A DNA stretch of 64,000 bases, from the NCBI RefSeq assembly GCF_021789315.1, contig NZ_CP084561.1, forward strand, positions 868,001 through 932,000, in the 5' to 3' direction. This document shows positions 47,752 to 56,790 of this stretch, one piece after another (within the stretch, counting starts at the first letter, position 1; each line of letters starts with the position of its first letter). The position numbers and the translations under genes were made by a program. This DNA is from Arthrobacter sp. FW305-BF8. GTDB taxonomy: Bacteria > Actinomycetota > Actinomycetes > Actinomycetales > Micrococcaceae. The notes under the pieces are model-generated. The model was not told where the DNA came from. It ran no database searches and saw nothing but the letters and a program-made list of their open reading frames with translations.

Positions 47752-48854
47752 TGCCGGCACCGGCCACGCTTGCGGCCCTGGCCAAGCGCCGCATGGTTCT
47801 ACGGGCATCGGTGTCGGCAGCCGTAGTCCTGGTCATGGTGGGAGCATTTGCGTTTTCCGCGTGCGTGGTGGTGCTCGCCATTAACCCTGTGAGTGCCGGG
47901 TCCATTTGCCGTCTAGAAGGCCTGATCACCGAAGATGCCAACCCTGTGAACGTCGTCCCTGACAGTCAGGCTCCAGCGGGTCTGTCCGCTCGGCAAGCTG
48001 CCGTTGCACGAGGGTACATATCCGTCGGAAAACAGTTGCGAGTGCCTCGAGATGGTCAGATCATTGCGATCATGATGGCACTGCAGGAATCAAGTCTTAG
48101 AGTCATGGCGAACTCTAACGTTCCTGCATCGCTTCGCTTCCCGCATGACGGCGTCGGCAGCGACCACGATTCCCTTGGCACCGCCCAACAGCGTCCGGCG
48201 GCCGGCTGGGGGACTATCGAGCAGCTCATGGATCCCACATACAACGTGCGGGCGTTCTATGGCGGCCCGACCGGACCCAATCACGGTAGCCCTCCCGGGT
48301 TGCTGGACATCCCGGGCTGGCAATTTATGAGCAAAGGCCAGGCCGCGCAGGCCGTCCAAGTTTCGGCATTTCCCGAACTGTATGCCCGGTGGGAGCGCGA
48401 GGCTTCTGCCATCGCCGATGCACTCGACGGCGCCGTGGCCGCGGGACGTTGCTTAGACTCGTCAAGAGTCTCGAAGCCGGTGCTCCAGCCGGCAAATCTT
48501 AGCCAACTTCGAAAAGACATCCTGCGGTTTACCAAGGAAGGCCTCGGGGGCAAATACGTTTGGGGCGGGGCGGCGTTCAAAGCATGGGACTGCTCGGGCT
48601 ATGTCCAATGGATCTACCGGCAGGCAGGAATCAATCTGCCGCGCGTGGAGCAGTGGAGGGTGGGTGTACGGACACTTACTCCGAAGCCGGGAGACCTAGT
48701 GGTTCAAAACGCTCAGGGACCGAACAACTGGGGGCACGTGGGCATCTACGCAGGCAACGGCATGGTGTACAGCGCACTCAATCCCGCTGTGGGCACACTT
48801 TTGCATCCAATAGGGTGGAACACGGATACTGCGTACTTTGATCTGCTGACGTGA
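47751..48854 (+). CDS. Conjugative cell-wall hydrolase: lytic-transglycosylase-like plus NlpC/P60
   Basis: A 367-residue exported protein. A membrane segment (about 17-45) anchors it. Residues about 80-230 look lysozyme-like (IIAIMMALQESSL with E113 as likely catalytic acid, then SLGTAQQRP). Residues 245-367 are an NlpC/P60 peptidase with C281 (WDCSGYVQWIYR) and H329 (WGHVGIYAG). Such two-domain enzymes open peptidoglycan for the type IV channel. Translationally coupled to the preceding membrane protein. Confidence 0.88.
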   Translation: MPAPATLAALAKRRMVLRASVSAAVVLVMVGAFAFSACVVVLAINPVSAGSICRLEGLITEDANPVNVVPDSQAPAGLSARQAAVARGYISVGKQLRVPRDGQIIAIMMALQESSLRVMANSNVPASLRFPHDGVGSDHDSLGTAQQRPAAGWGTIEQLMDPTYNVRAFYGGPTGPNHGSPPGLLDIPGWQFMSKGQAAQAVQVSAFPELYARWEREASAIADALDGAVAAGRCLDSSRVSKPVLQPANLSQLRKDILRFTKEGLGGKYVWGGAAFKAWDCSGYVQWIYRQAGINLPRVEQWRVGVRTLTPKPGDLVVQNAQGPNNWGHVGIYAGNGMVYSALNPAVGTLLHPIGWNTDTAYFDLLT

Positions 48855-49172
48855 AATGGGTAGCAGGACGTGTTATGCCGTCCGCTGCAACTGCCTGAAT
48901 CGAGCGGCATTTCCTACGCCCGCGCCCATGCCTGAAACTTTGCCCTCCTGCTCACGCGGCCAATGACCCCTCAAAACCCTCATTCTGTCCATGAGTAGTT
49001 TCTTCATACTCCGAGCATTCCACTCCACTGGTCAAGCAACAAATAAAGCAATCGGGCCTGAAACGCTTTTGTGTCCAGACTGAATTGTTTTTGTGGATAT
49101 GCATTTTTAGTTCCAGCGCACTCAATCTGCTGATGCCGCTCGGATATTCACTAGCCTCTAGGCCGGCAATGA
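48855..49172. other. Lower-GC region between the hydrolase and lsr2
   Basis: This 318-base stretch is noticeably AT-rich. No convincing terminator is seen. On the minus strand it contains the small ORF 48952-49176; otherwise nothing recognisable. Confidence 0.5.
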
Positions 49173-49176
49173 TCAT
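48952..49176 (-). CDS. Small ORF coupled to lsr2 (doubtful)
   Basis: A 74-residue reading frame whose ATG overlaps the lsr2 stop in an ATGA arrangement. The product has a CFICC cysteine cluster and no recognised domain. The overlap is the only support, so it may be chance. Confidence 0.3.
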   Translation of the reverse strand: MIIAGLEASEYPSGISRLSALELKMHIHKNNSVWTQKRFRPDCFICCLTSGVECSEYEETTHGQNEGFEGSLAA

Positions 49177-49499
49177 TGGTGCGCGGCCTGGTACTTCTCG
49201 ACGATGTCCGCCTGGATGCGCCCCCGAGTATTAACCTGAAGCCCGTTGTCAATCGCCCACAAACGCACAGTCTTAGCATCAATTACGGATGCGGGGGTCC
49301 TGCGCGCAATAGGCCGTCCGCGCCCACCAGAAGTCTTACGGGCTGCGTCGGCAAAACGGCTGAAAGCCTGGCGGAGTTCAGTGGCGTGCGCTTCATTGAG
49401 GTCGATCTCATATTCAGTGCCGTCGACGGCGAATCGAACTGTCTCGGTGGCTTCGGAGCCGTCGAGGTCATCTTCCAGAATTACTACAGTCTTCCTCAT
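49173..49499 (-). CDS. lsr2: Lsr2-family nucleoid-associated silencer
   Basis: A 108-residue Lsr2. The N-terminal oligomerisation domain (VILEDDLDGSEATETVRFAVDGTEYEIDL) and the C-terminal AT-hook-like DNA-binding domain with R-G-R at 92-94 (NTRGRIQADIVEKY) are both present. Lsr2 binds AT-rich DNA and silences foreign genes, the actinobacterial analogue of H-NS. Here it is carried on the mobile element itself. A TAGGCT -10 box six bases upstream of the ATG suggests a leaderless transcript. Confidence 0.92.
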   Translation of the reverse strand: MRKTVVILEDDLDGSEATETVRFAVDGTEYEIDLNEAHATELRQAFSRFADAARKTSGGRGRPIARRTPASVIDAKTVRLWAIDNGLQVNTRGRIQADIVEKYQAAHQ

Positions 49500-49806
49500 G
49501 ACATAAGCCTACTTCTCGGAAGATCGAATACCCTAACTGTTGATTGCTGCGAATACCTCGATGCTTACCGACGACTGCGCGGAACCGGTGATTGCGGCGG
49601 CTAGGGCTGAGCGGTCCTTCCGTGGTATTCGAAGGGATATCGCCGGGGACAATCATTCCGTTTATTGCGAGGACAAATTCTGTTACATGCGTCCAGGCGG
49701 GAACGCTGCCTTGTCGCCGTAGATTGTGGATGAGCATGTAAAGGAATGCGCCTGCGATGCCATGTCCAAGATAAGGAAAGCGAGCACCTGGCTCCCTCTC
49801 TTTCAT
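49468..49806 (-). CDS. Hypothetical protein, coupled to the gene upstream
   Basis: A 112-residue frame whose ATG overlaps the stop of the preceding gene (ATGA at 49803-49806) and whose end overlaps the lsr2 start by 32 bases. It contains a hydrophobic helix near the N-terminus (GIAGAFLYMLIHNL). The second half looks less protein-like. No family recognised. Confidence 0.4.
   Translation of the reverse strand: MKEREPGARFPYLGHGIAGAFLYMLIHNLRRQGSVPAWTHVTEFVLAINGMIVPGDIPSNTTEGPLSPSRRNHRFRAVVGKHRGIRSNQQLGYSIFREVGLCHEEDCSNSGR
49499..49511 (-). promoter_or_regulatory. -10 box for a probable leaderless lsr2 transcript
   Basis: On the minus strand TAGGCT (49511-49506), six bases, then ATG at 49499. 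It lies inside the end of the upstream reading frame. Confidence 0.4.
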
Positions 49807-50111
49807 CGTCTAAAGCCCGCTGCTGCCCTTCCACTCTTCCGGCGACACTCTCTTGATGCTTGACGAGTGCGCCAACCCAAGTGGTACTTGCCCGAAGGAT
49901 CTAGCCATTCGACCAGGCCGTAGGTGTGGGTCCAAGCCACGGCCTTCCCATAGATGCCACTCACGTACACGAGGGGGCGACCGTACTTCGGGAAGTCTCT
50001 GACGGAAGCTGGGTCATCAATCGGCCGGCTCTTGTCGGCGTCCATACGAGCCATCATTCGCTCAATGTCGTCCGGGGAACCATGCTTGATCACCCGACAA
50101 TTATAGAACAT
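49803..50111 (-). CDS. Hypothetical small element protein with operator-like start region
   Basis: A 102-residue protein (start MFYNCRVIKHGSPDDIERMM; then YGRPLVYVSGIYGKAVAWTHTYGLVEWLDPSGKYHLGW) with a basic tail. No family recognised. A TAGATT box seven bases before the ATG suggests a leaderless transcript, and two palindromes overlap the start. It heads a minus-strand chain reaching lsr2. Confidence 0.55.
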   Translation of the reverse strand: MFYNCRVIKHGSPDDIERMMARMDADKSRPIDDPASVRDFPKYGRPLVYVSGIYGKAVAWTHTYGLVEWLDPSGKYHLGWRTRQASRECRRKSGRAAAGFRR

Positions 50112-50134
50112 ATGTTCGAATCTAATTCTCGAAC
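50106..50134 (-). promoter_or_regulatory. Overlapping palindromes and -10 box at the start of the 49803-50111 gene
   Basis: GAACATATGTTC (50106-50117) is a perfect palindrome over the start codon. GTTCGA (50114-50119) is repeated inverted as TCGAAC (50129-50134). On the minus strand the -10-like TAGATT (50124-50119) lies between them, so a dimeric repressor here would block transcription. Confidence 0.5.
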
Positions 50135-50322
50135 ACGACGGAGCAGGACGGCTACATAAGAGCCGTCCTGCTGCAGGGCTGGCCCACTACCTTCGGCACC
50201 TCGACAGAGCCAAGGACAAGTTGGGCAGGATTGCGACCAGTCATGTCGCCCCGCCTCACCGCTTCCATGAAGTCGTGAGCCAATCTGCTCATCCCCCTTG
50301 GAATCGACAGACGGAGCACGCA

Positions 50323-50610
50323 ATGTTTCTCGCAGCGGTGGATCCTGGCATCACCCCAAACGCTAATTTTCCCTTCCTTGAATCGCTAAAACAGATCGGC
50401 GGCGGCATCCTCGTCGGAGCCTTCGTTATCATCGCCATCGTGGCGATCATCGGAGCCGCGATGCTCCTGGCCGGCAAGCTGAGCCAGTCCTCGCGATTGG
50501 CCTCAGGCGGCGGAATGATCTTGCTCTGGACCGGACCGGTGGCTGCCATTCTGGGCGGCATCAACGGCTACATCCTCTGGTCCCAGACTGCGTTCCCGCT
50601 CGGATTTTAG
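50323..50610 (+). CDS. Small two-helix membrane protein of the transfer operon
   Basis: A 95-residue protein with two membrane segments (about 24-47 and 60-82) and a short N-terminus. Size and position at the head of the TrbL-like/SCO6880/VirB4/TraD series suggest a pilin-like (TrbC/VirB2-type) or PrgI-like subunit, but I see no diagnostic motif. ATG at 50323 has GGAG eight bases upstream; the frame extends upstream without support. Confidence 0.65.
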   Translation: MFLAAVDPGITPNANFPFLESLKQIGGGILVGAFVIIAIVAIIGAAMLLAGKLSQSSRLASGGGMILLWTGPVAAILGGINGYILWSQTAFPLGF

Positions 50611-50622
50611 GTCCGCTTGGTC

Positions 50623-52020
50623 ATGCCGGTTGAGTGCGATCTGAACGGATGGTGGCCGCCTGGCTGCGGTCTCGTCTCGCAGGCCAACGACGGCGTCCAG
50701 AGTTCCATCACGGCGTTCTTCGCCGAGATTCTCGAGAACGTCGCTTCTTGGATCTGGTCCTTCATCACAGGTGCGTTTGGCGCCTCTGACATTGATGACT
50801 CCCAGTGGGATTCCGTCAAGGGTCTGACGAATTGGTGGGTGGTTGTCATGATGACCCCGCTCGTCATTGCCATGATCCTTCAGCTGTTGTCCGGACTGAT
50901 CAGCCAACAGCCCCGCCGTCTGGTGAGGGCCTTGGTTGGCGGCGCCGCTGCGGTTCCCATGGTGGCCGGCGCTGTTTACCTGGTCCGGGAGCTCACGAAA
51001 GTCGGGGATTCGGCCGCAACGGCGCTTTTGGACTCCTTAGCGACGGACCCCTACGTCTTGTTCATGCGGCTCTTCGGCTTCGAGAAAGCGCCGGCCGACT
51101 TGGGCAGAGAGTGGAACGTTGTCTCTTTGGCCCCCGGGACAAGCGGGGGTGCAGGGGGTGCCGTCGTCGTCACCGCCATGGCAGTTATCGTTGTCTGGAT
51201 CCTGGCGTTCATCCTGATGTGTTCGATGATCTTTCGGTCCTTCGCCCTCATCCTACTCGCGGCCGTCGCCCCCGTGGCTCTCATGCTGATGCCCTGGGAG
51301 AAGACGCAATCGTGGGCCAGGCGGTGGGGCGAGGTTGTGGTGGCGTTGCTCATCGCCAAGCCGCTCGCCGCGACGGTGCTTGCTGTGGCCATCAAGCTTT
51401 TCGCCGAGTCCAAGTCATTCGCCGGACTCGCAGCAGGCGTCGTGGGAATGGCGCTGGCCTGCGGCGCACCGCTGATGGCTTTGCGCCTCGTCAGCTTCGC
51501 TGGTGGCGAGCTGGCGGCTGCTGCACAAACCGCCGGCGGCGGGCACGTTCTTTCCCGGAGCTCTGGTTTTGCTGCCAGGCAGATCAGCCGACAGACAGGC
51601 GGCCGCTTCACCCTGGCTGCATTGGCTAGCCGCTCGGCCATAAACCGCCCAATCCAGTCGAGCCGGCAACAATTTCCTACTCGGGCGCTGCCGCCAAGAG
51701 TGCCGCTGCCGGACCAACTGACGGGCACCACGCCATCCCACATTTCCGAGCGGAACACCGCGGCTCTAATGCTCGACGGCGGTACCCCGGTACACGATGC
51801 ATCGTTTCCGCGGGCTCGAAGCGGTGTGAGCGAACCTGACAGGAGTTCAGGCTCACCAGGGAAAGGAACCCCTGCAAGTGCCACGGCAGGGCCTCCGCAA
51901 CACAGGGCATCGACGGCACCTGGCGCCCCCGCAGCCTCCCAGTCAGCGACTACGCCGCCTTCTCCCGTCCGACCTCAAACCACCGTCAAGCCTCCGATTG
52001 ACAGTGATTCCCATGTCTGA
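50623..52020 (+). CDS. TrbL/VirB6-like multispanning conjugation channel protein
   Basis: A 465-residue membrane protein with six to seven hydrophobic segments between residues about 30 and 310 (for example WWVVVMMTPLVIAMILQLL and AVIVVWILAFILMCSMIF), then a long Ser/Pro/Thr-rich cytoplasmic or external tail (about 330-465). The layout fits the polytopic channel subunit of type IV secretion systems. ATG at 50623; the end overlaps the next gene by eight bases. Confidence 0.75.
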   Translation: MPVECDLNGWWPPGCGLVSQANDGVQSSITAFFAEILENVASWIWSFITGAFGASDIDDSQWDSVKGLTNWWVVVMMTPLVIAMILQLLSGLISQQPRRLVRALVGGAAAVPMVAGAVYLVRELTKVGDSAATALLDSLATDPYVLFMRLFGFEKAPADLGREWNVVSLAPGTSGGAGGAVVVTAMAVIVVWILAFILMCSMIFRSFALILLAAVAPVALMLMPWEKTQSWARRWGEVVVALLIAKPLAATVLAVAIKLFAESKSFAGLAAGVVGMALACGAPLMALRLVSFAGGELAAAAQTAGGGHVLSRSSGFAARQISRQTGGRFTLAALASRSAINRPIQSSRQQFPTRALPPRVPLPDQLTGTTPSHISERNTAALMLDGGTPVHDASFPRARSGVSEPDRSSGSPGKGTPASATAGPPQHRASTAPGAPAASQSATTPPSPVRPQTTVKPPIDSDSHV

Positions 52021-53518
52021 AAACTCACGAACCCTTGAGCCCGTCAAATTCCCACGTTACGAGCGACGCGGCTTGTTCATGGGCCTGAAATGGTACCAAC
52101 TGCTCCTGCTCGCGGCCGGTGTTCTCGTGGGCAGTGTGGCTTCGGCAGTACGCGGACCCGTGGGCATCTTTACCTCCGGGCCGTTGTGGCTGGTTCTGAT
52201 ACTTCTCGGATTACTGCAGTACTCCAGGATTCCCTACCCCGTGTGGATCAGCCACGCCGCGCTCTTCTTCTACAGGTTGGCCGTCAAACAGACCCGCTTC
52301 CTACTGCGGCCGGAGCGGCCCGTCCTTGCTGGGCGGCTGGCGCTTCCTGGCGGGTTAGGAAATCTAGAGCTGCGACGCACTTCCCGCGGTGAGTCGTTCA
52401 TCGTGGACTCCCGCGGCAGGGAGGCGATAGCCGTCCTGCGCTGCAGCACCAAGTCATTCGCACTCATGGACGTCGACGATAAAGCCTGGGCCGTGCAGGC
52501 ATGGTCCAGGGTACAGGCAGGGCTGGCGCAGAGAGGCTGCGTAGCGAGAATCGCGGTGCAGGACTACACAGTCCCATACCCCTCGACGGCGCTGCGCGAC
52601 TTTTATGAACACGCCGTCCATTGGCAATCCGGCAAAGCCGACGAACTCTCTTGGGGTGAGCGCTCTTACGAGGATCTGATCGCTGCGGCTGGATCCGCGA
52701 TGAGTCATGAGCTGTTGCTAACTCTTGTTGTGGACACCGCCAAGGCCCGACGTCGGATACGGGAGGCAGGCGGGGGAGTTCTCGGCGTCGAACGGGTACT
52801 GCGGCTGGAGGTAGAGGCTATGACCACAGCCTTGGGAACACACAGCGTCAGCGTCGAAGAGTGGCTGCCGGATGCAGGCCTTCTCAACATCGTTCGTGCT
52901 GCCTTTGATCCAGCATCCGCATCACCCACGGACAGGCAACCCGCTGATGCTCCAACGCAATCGGAGCGTCAGAACGAGGCGGCGCCGACGGCTTGCAGCG
53001 TTCTTGCCGCACCCATGGCGGTCGAGGAGCATTGGACGTTTGTGAGGACGGACACTGGCTTCCACCAAACGTTCTGGATAGCTGAATGGCCGCGACAGAA
53101 AGTCTTTCCGGGCTTTCTTCATCCGCTCATCTATGTGGGTGAATTCCGGCATACGGTGACAGAGGTGATCCGGGCTGTACCGACAACTGAAGCGCTGCGC
53201 GACATTCGGTCTGCCCAGGAAGCCCATGAAACCCGGAGACGGATCAACACGCGCTTCGATCGGCCCCTTACCCGCGAGCAGAGGGCAGAGGAAGAAGAAG
53301 TCGCGCAGCGGGAGGAAGAGATCGTCGCGGGCCACGGCGATGTGCGGCCCGCTGCATACGTAACCATCACGGGAGCGACAATTGAAGATCTCGCACGGTA
53401 CAGGCAAGAACTGGAGTCGGCCGCCGCGGGCGCCTTCGTTGAATTGCGGCTGCTGGCTGGGCAGCAATGGGCAGCGTTCGTGGCCGGGGCACTGCCGTTC
53501 GGGCGGGGGCTACGATGA
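52013..53518 (+). CDS. SCO6880-like conjugation protein (PrgI-type membrane N-terminus)
   Basis: A 501-residue protein. Two membrane segments close to the N-terminus (about 27-45 and 52-70) precede a large cytosolic part that begins like a VirB4 N-terminal domain (LRRTSRGESFIVDSRGREAIAVLRC). Proteins of this kind (SCO6880 family) lie directly upstream of the VirB4 ATPase in actinobacterial elements and probably link it to the membrane channel. ATG at 52013 is preferred over the long upstream frame. The stop overlaps the VirB4 start by four bases (ATGA). Confidence 0.75.
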   Translation: MSENSRTLEPVKFPRYERRGLFMGLKWYQLLLLAAGVLVGSVASAVRGPVGIFTSGPLWLVLILLGLLQYSRIPYPVWISHAALFFYRLAVKQTRFLLRPERPVLAGRLALPGGLGNLELRRTSRGESFIVDSRGREAIAVLRCSTKSFALMDVDDKAWAVQAWSRVQAGLAQRGCVARIAVQDYTVPYPSTALRDFYEHAVHWQSGKADELSWGERSYEDLIAAAGSAMSHELLLTLVVDTAKARRRIREAGGGVLGVERVLRLEVEAMTTALGTHSVSVEEWLPDAGLLNIVRAAFDPASASPTDRQPADAPTQSERQNEAAPTACSVLAAPMAVEEHWTFVRTDTGFHQTFWIAEWPRQKVFPGFLHPLIYVGEFRHTVTEVIRAVPTTEALRDIRSAQEAHETRRRINTRFDRPLTREQRAEEEEVAQREEEIVAGHGDVRPAAYVTITGATIEDLARYRQELESAAAGAFVELRLLAGQQWAAFVAGALPFGRGLR

Positions 53519-54972
53519 AGCGCTCAACCCCAGCCGTTCAGTACGTGCCATACGGCACGAAGCGCCGGGAGCAGAAGCAACGACGGTCGCGGGATGCCAA
53601 CGCAAGCCAAGTCTCCGGATCCCTGATTCAGAACCTGCGAGAGAAGCTCGACGCCCGGCTGGACAGCAAGGAGCGCGGCGGCGACTGGGGGAGCCGAGAG
53701 CCAAACTCTCTTCGCGGTCCTCACCGGCTGCGCCCCGCACCACACCGCGCCTCCACCATGACTTTCGCAGCCGCGTACCCGTTCATCACTGAATCGGGAC
53801 TCGGTCACGAGGGGACCTACATAGGCACGGACGTCTTTGGCTCGGGCGCGTTCTCCTACGATCCCTGGATTCTCTACGACAAAGGGGTCATCAGTGGCCC
53901 ATCGATCGTCGTTATAGGCACCGTCGGGACCGGGAAGTCCATGTGCGGTAAGTCTTTGGTGGCGAGGTCAATAACGCTTGGACGGAAGGCCGCCGTTGCT
54001 TCCGATCCCAAGGGCGAATGGGTTGCAGTCGCCAATGCGGTTGGCGGCAAGGTCATTTCTGTGGGCCCAGGCCGGCCAGCCCGCGTTAACCCCCTTGATG
54101 CCGGTCCGCGGTCCAGCGCCCTGAGTGAGGCACAGTGGCAGGCAGTGGTTCGTCAACGCCGTCGTTACCTTCTGGTGGCGCTGGTTTCGCTGATGCGGCA
54201 GGGTATGCCACTGCGCCCTGTGGAGCATACCGCCTTGGACATGGCGCTGACCGAGACGGTCGCAGAGAACTCGAATCCCACGTTGCCGATGGTGCTCGAT
54301 CACCTCCTGAACCCGTCCAAGGAAACGATCGGGCTGGTTGGCAAGGACGGCGGACTTGCGGTCAGCCACTCTCTGCGGCGGACTGTGTCCGGCGACTTGG
54401 AAGGGATGTTTGATGCTCCCTCCACCGTTGCCTTCGACGCCGACGCCCCCATGATGGTCATGGACACCTCCGCACTCATCGGTGCCTCCGAACAAGCGCT
54501 GGCGCTCGCTGCCGCGTGCGGAGCTACCTGGTTGGAGGCAGCCGTCACCAATCCCGACGGCGGCAAACGGCTCGTGGTCTACGACGAAGGCTGGCGCATG
54601 CTGGCCGACCCGTACATGCTCGCCAAAATGAGCGAACAGTGGCGGCTGGCCCGCACTTACGGGATCGCGAACCTGCTCATCATGCACAAAGTGGCTGACT
54701 TGAACGAAATCGGCGACAGCACCAGCGGCCATCGACAAAAAGCCCTCGGCCTGCTCACCGAAGCCGATACCAGGATCATCTACCGGCAGAAGCACGACGC
54801 CATGCGCCTGACCAAGGAAGCGCTCGGTCTGTCGGAAGCCGAATGCGAGCACGTAGAAAACCTCCCCAAGGGCGTTGGACTCTGGAAAGTTGGAAACCGG
54901 TCCTTCATCGTGGCCAACCGCGTGACGACCGATGAGCTGGAAGTCTTCGGCACCGACGCCCGGATGATCTGA
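53515..54972 (+). CDS. VirB4/TcpF-like conjugative transfer ATPase
   Basis: A 485-residue ATPase of the type IV secretion apparatus. A basic, probably unstructured N-terminus (1-85) precedes the RecA-like core with Walker A GTVGTGKS (135-142), DPKGEW, Walker B VVYDE (D357, E358) and IIYRQKHD/GLWKVGNRSF. It should drive assembly of the channel. ATG at 53515 overlaps the upstream stop. The N-terminal VirB4 domain is apparently supplied by the preceding SCO6880-like protein. Confidence 0.88.
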   Translation: MKRSTPAVQYVPYGTKRREQKQRRSRDANASQVSGSLIQNLREKLDARLDSKERGGDWGSREPNSLRGPHRLRPAPHRASTMTFAAAYPFITESGLGHEGTYIGTDVFGSGAFSYDPWILYDKGVISGPSIVVIGTVGTGKSMCGKSLVARSITLGRKAAVASDPKGEWVAVANAVGGKVISVGPGRPARVNPLDAGPRSSALSEAQWQAVVRQRRRYLLVALVSLMRQGMPLRPVEHTALDMALTETVAENSNPTLPMVLDHLLNPSKETIGLVGKDGGLAVSHSLRRTVSGDLEGMFDAPSTVAFDADAPMMVMDTSALIGASEQALALAAACGATWLEAAVTNPDGGKRLVVYDEGWRMLADPYMLAKMSEQWRLARTYGIANLLIMHKVADLNEIGDSTSGHRQKALGLLTEADTRIIYRQKHDAMRLTKEALGLSEAECEHVENLPKGVGLWKVGNRSFIVANRVTTDELEVFGTDARMI

Positions 54973-54981
54973 GGCAACCCC

Positions 54982-56790
54982 ATGACTTCCCGTCGAGGTA
55001 CCGAAAACCCCTTGGTCACTGCCGGCCTCATAGCGGCTGCCGGCTATATTTCCCTGTGCTTTCTGGTTCAGGCAGTTGCAAATCTCCTGCTGACTTGGCG
55101 CTGCGGCAGCAGTAAACCGTCGCCATTCAACCCCGCAGCCGCCGTCGGGCTATTTGTCGGCCGGATCGATTGGATTATCCGTGAGCCGAAGCAATGCGAC
55201 GTCGGGACCGGCGCCATCTGGTGGATCGTTGGGCCAGTGCTTCTCACCTTGGCCGCGCTCGCCGTTGGGTCCGTTGTGCTGTGGCGGAGGTGGAAGCAAT
55301 CAGGCGCGTGGCTACGCCTGGACATCCTGAACCGCGAAGGAATCGCCCGGCGTGCGGAAATTCAACACGACTTCGGAAGCCGGGCTGTTCGAAGACGGGG
55401 AAAGATAACAAGGCCAGGATTAGCCAAGCCTCGGATTCAGGACGTGGCATGGACGCTGGGCCGTTCCCGCGGTGTCACGATCCATGTCTCCACGGAAGAA
55501 TCAATGGTCATCCAGGGTGCTCCTCGCTCAGGCAAGGGCCTCTACGTGATTATCAATGCGATCCTCGATGCGCCCGGCGCTGTGGTGACGACCTCCACAC
55601 GCGCGGACAATCTGGCCGTCACCATGAAAGCCCGATCTACCGCCGGCCGGCCGGTTACCGTGTTCGACCCACAAGGCATGTCCGGCCTACCGTCAACCCT
55701 CCGTTGGTCACCTGTCCGCGGATGCGAAAACCCGGACATCGCCACCCGCCGCGCCCTCGTCATCACTGCGGACACAGAGATGAAAGGCGAGAATGCCGCG
55801 TGGCAGAAGCGCTCGCTGATCATCCTGCAGTGCCTTCTCCACGCCGCCGCTTTGTCCGGGGAAGGGGTCCGCGCCTTTCGCCGCTGGTCGTCCAGCCCTG
55901 TCTTGGCACGGGAGGCGCTCGAAATTCTCAGCCGTAAGGAAGCAGCCCTTGGCTGGCAGGCCGACCTGATGGGCATTCTCGAGGATGACCCGAGGAACAC
56001 CTCCAACTCGTGGATTGGTGTCTCGGCTGCAGTTGCGCCCCTGTCGTCGCCTAAAGTGCTTGCCGCCCTGCATCCCCAGGACGAGTCTGAGGAATTCGAA
56101 CCCAAGAGGTTCATTCGGGACTGCGGCACCCTCTATCTGATCGGCACCCGAGCGGGTGCTGCAGCGGCAGGGCCGTACCTCTCGGCCTTGATTGACGACA
56201 TCGACAACGCTGCCCGGGAGATGGCCTTTGTGGCCCCGGGAGGCAGGCTGGACCCGCCGTTGTCGCTCATCTTGGACGAGATCGCAAACCTGGCTCCGTG
56301 GCCGGGCCTGCCCATTGTTCTCTCTGATGGGGGCGGCATTGGGATCTCCACTCTTGTTGTCCTGCAGTCCCTTTCCCAGGCGCGCACCGGCTGGTCCGTC
56401 GATGAGGCAGCCACCATCTGGGATTCAGCCATTATCAAGGTGATTTTCGGCGGCGGCTCCGATGAACGTGACTTGCGCTCTCTCGCTGGACTGCTGGGAG
56501 ACCGAAGCGTCACCCTCAACACCCGGTCATGGTCCTCACAAGGCCGTCAGGACGGCGAACAAATTCGAGAAAGCCCAGTTCTACCGCTCCATGAGATCCG
56601 TCGCCTTCCAGCGGGCACCGCGCTCATGCTCGGGCGACGAAGCCGCCCGATCCTCTTGGATCTGCGCGAATGGCACAAGCGCAAAGACGCTGCCGAACTT
56701 GGCCGCTCCAAGCGGGAAGTCGAACAGGCCTTGGCAGATGGTCATGTTTTGCGACAGCAAGCAACAGGTGAGGTGAGCGATGATCAATAG
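54982..56790 (+). CDS. TraD/TraG-type type IV coupling protein
   Basis: A 602-residue coupling protein that brings the transferred DNA to the channel. Two N-terminal membrane segments (about 12-38 and 80-101) are followed by Walker A GAPRSGKG (179-186), Walker B LILDE (D432, E433) with the family EIANLAPWPGLP, and QSLSQARTGW. The gene starts nine bases after virB4 and its end overlaps the DUF4913 gene by 11 bases. Confidence 0.9.
   Translation: MTSRRGTENPLVTAGLIAAAGYISLCFLVQAVANLLLTWRCGSSKPSPFNPAAAVGLFVGRIDWIIREPKQCDVGTGAIWWIVGPVLLTLAALAVGSVVLWRRWKQSGAWLRLDILNREGIARRAEIQHDFGSRAVRRRGKITRPGLAKPRIQDVAWTLGRSRGVTIHVSTEESMVIQGAPRSGKGLYVIINAILDAPGAVVTTSTRADNLAVTMKARSTAGRPVTVFDPQGMSGLPSTLRWSPVRGCENPDIATRRALVITADTEMKGENAAWQKRSLIILQCLLHAAALSGEGVRAFRRWSSSPVLAREALEILSRKEAALGWQADLMGILEDDPRNTSNSWIGVSAAVAPLSSPKVLAALHPQDESEEFEPKRFIRDCGTLYLIGTRAGAAAAGPYLSALIDDIDNAAREMAFVAPGGRLDPPLSLILDEIANLAPWPGLPIVLSDGGGIGISTLVVLQSLSQARTGWSVDEAATIWDSAIIKVIFGGGSDERDLRSLAGLLGDRSVTLNTRSWSSQGRQDGEQIRESPVLPLHEIRRLPAGTALMLGRRSRPILLDLREWHKRKDAAELGRSKREVEQALADGHVLRQQATGEVSDDQ

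Noticed and set aside
51878..52012. N-terminal extension of the SCO6880-like protein
   Set aside because: It overlaps the coding end of the TrbL-like gene by about 140 bases; ATG at 52013 gives the normal short overlap.
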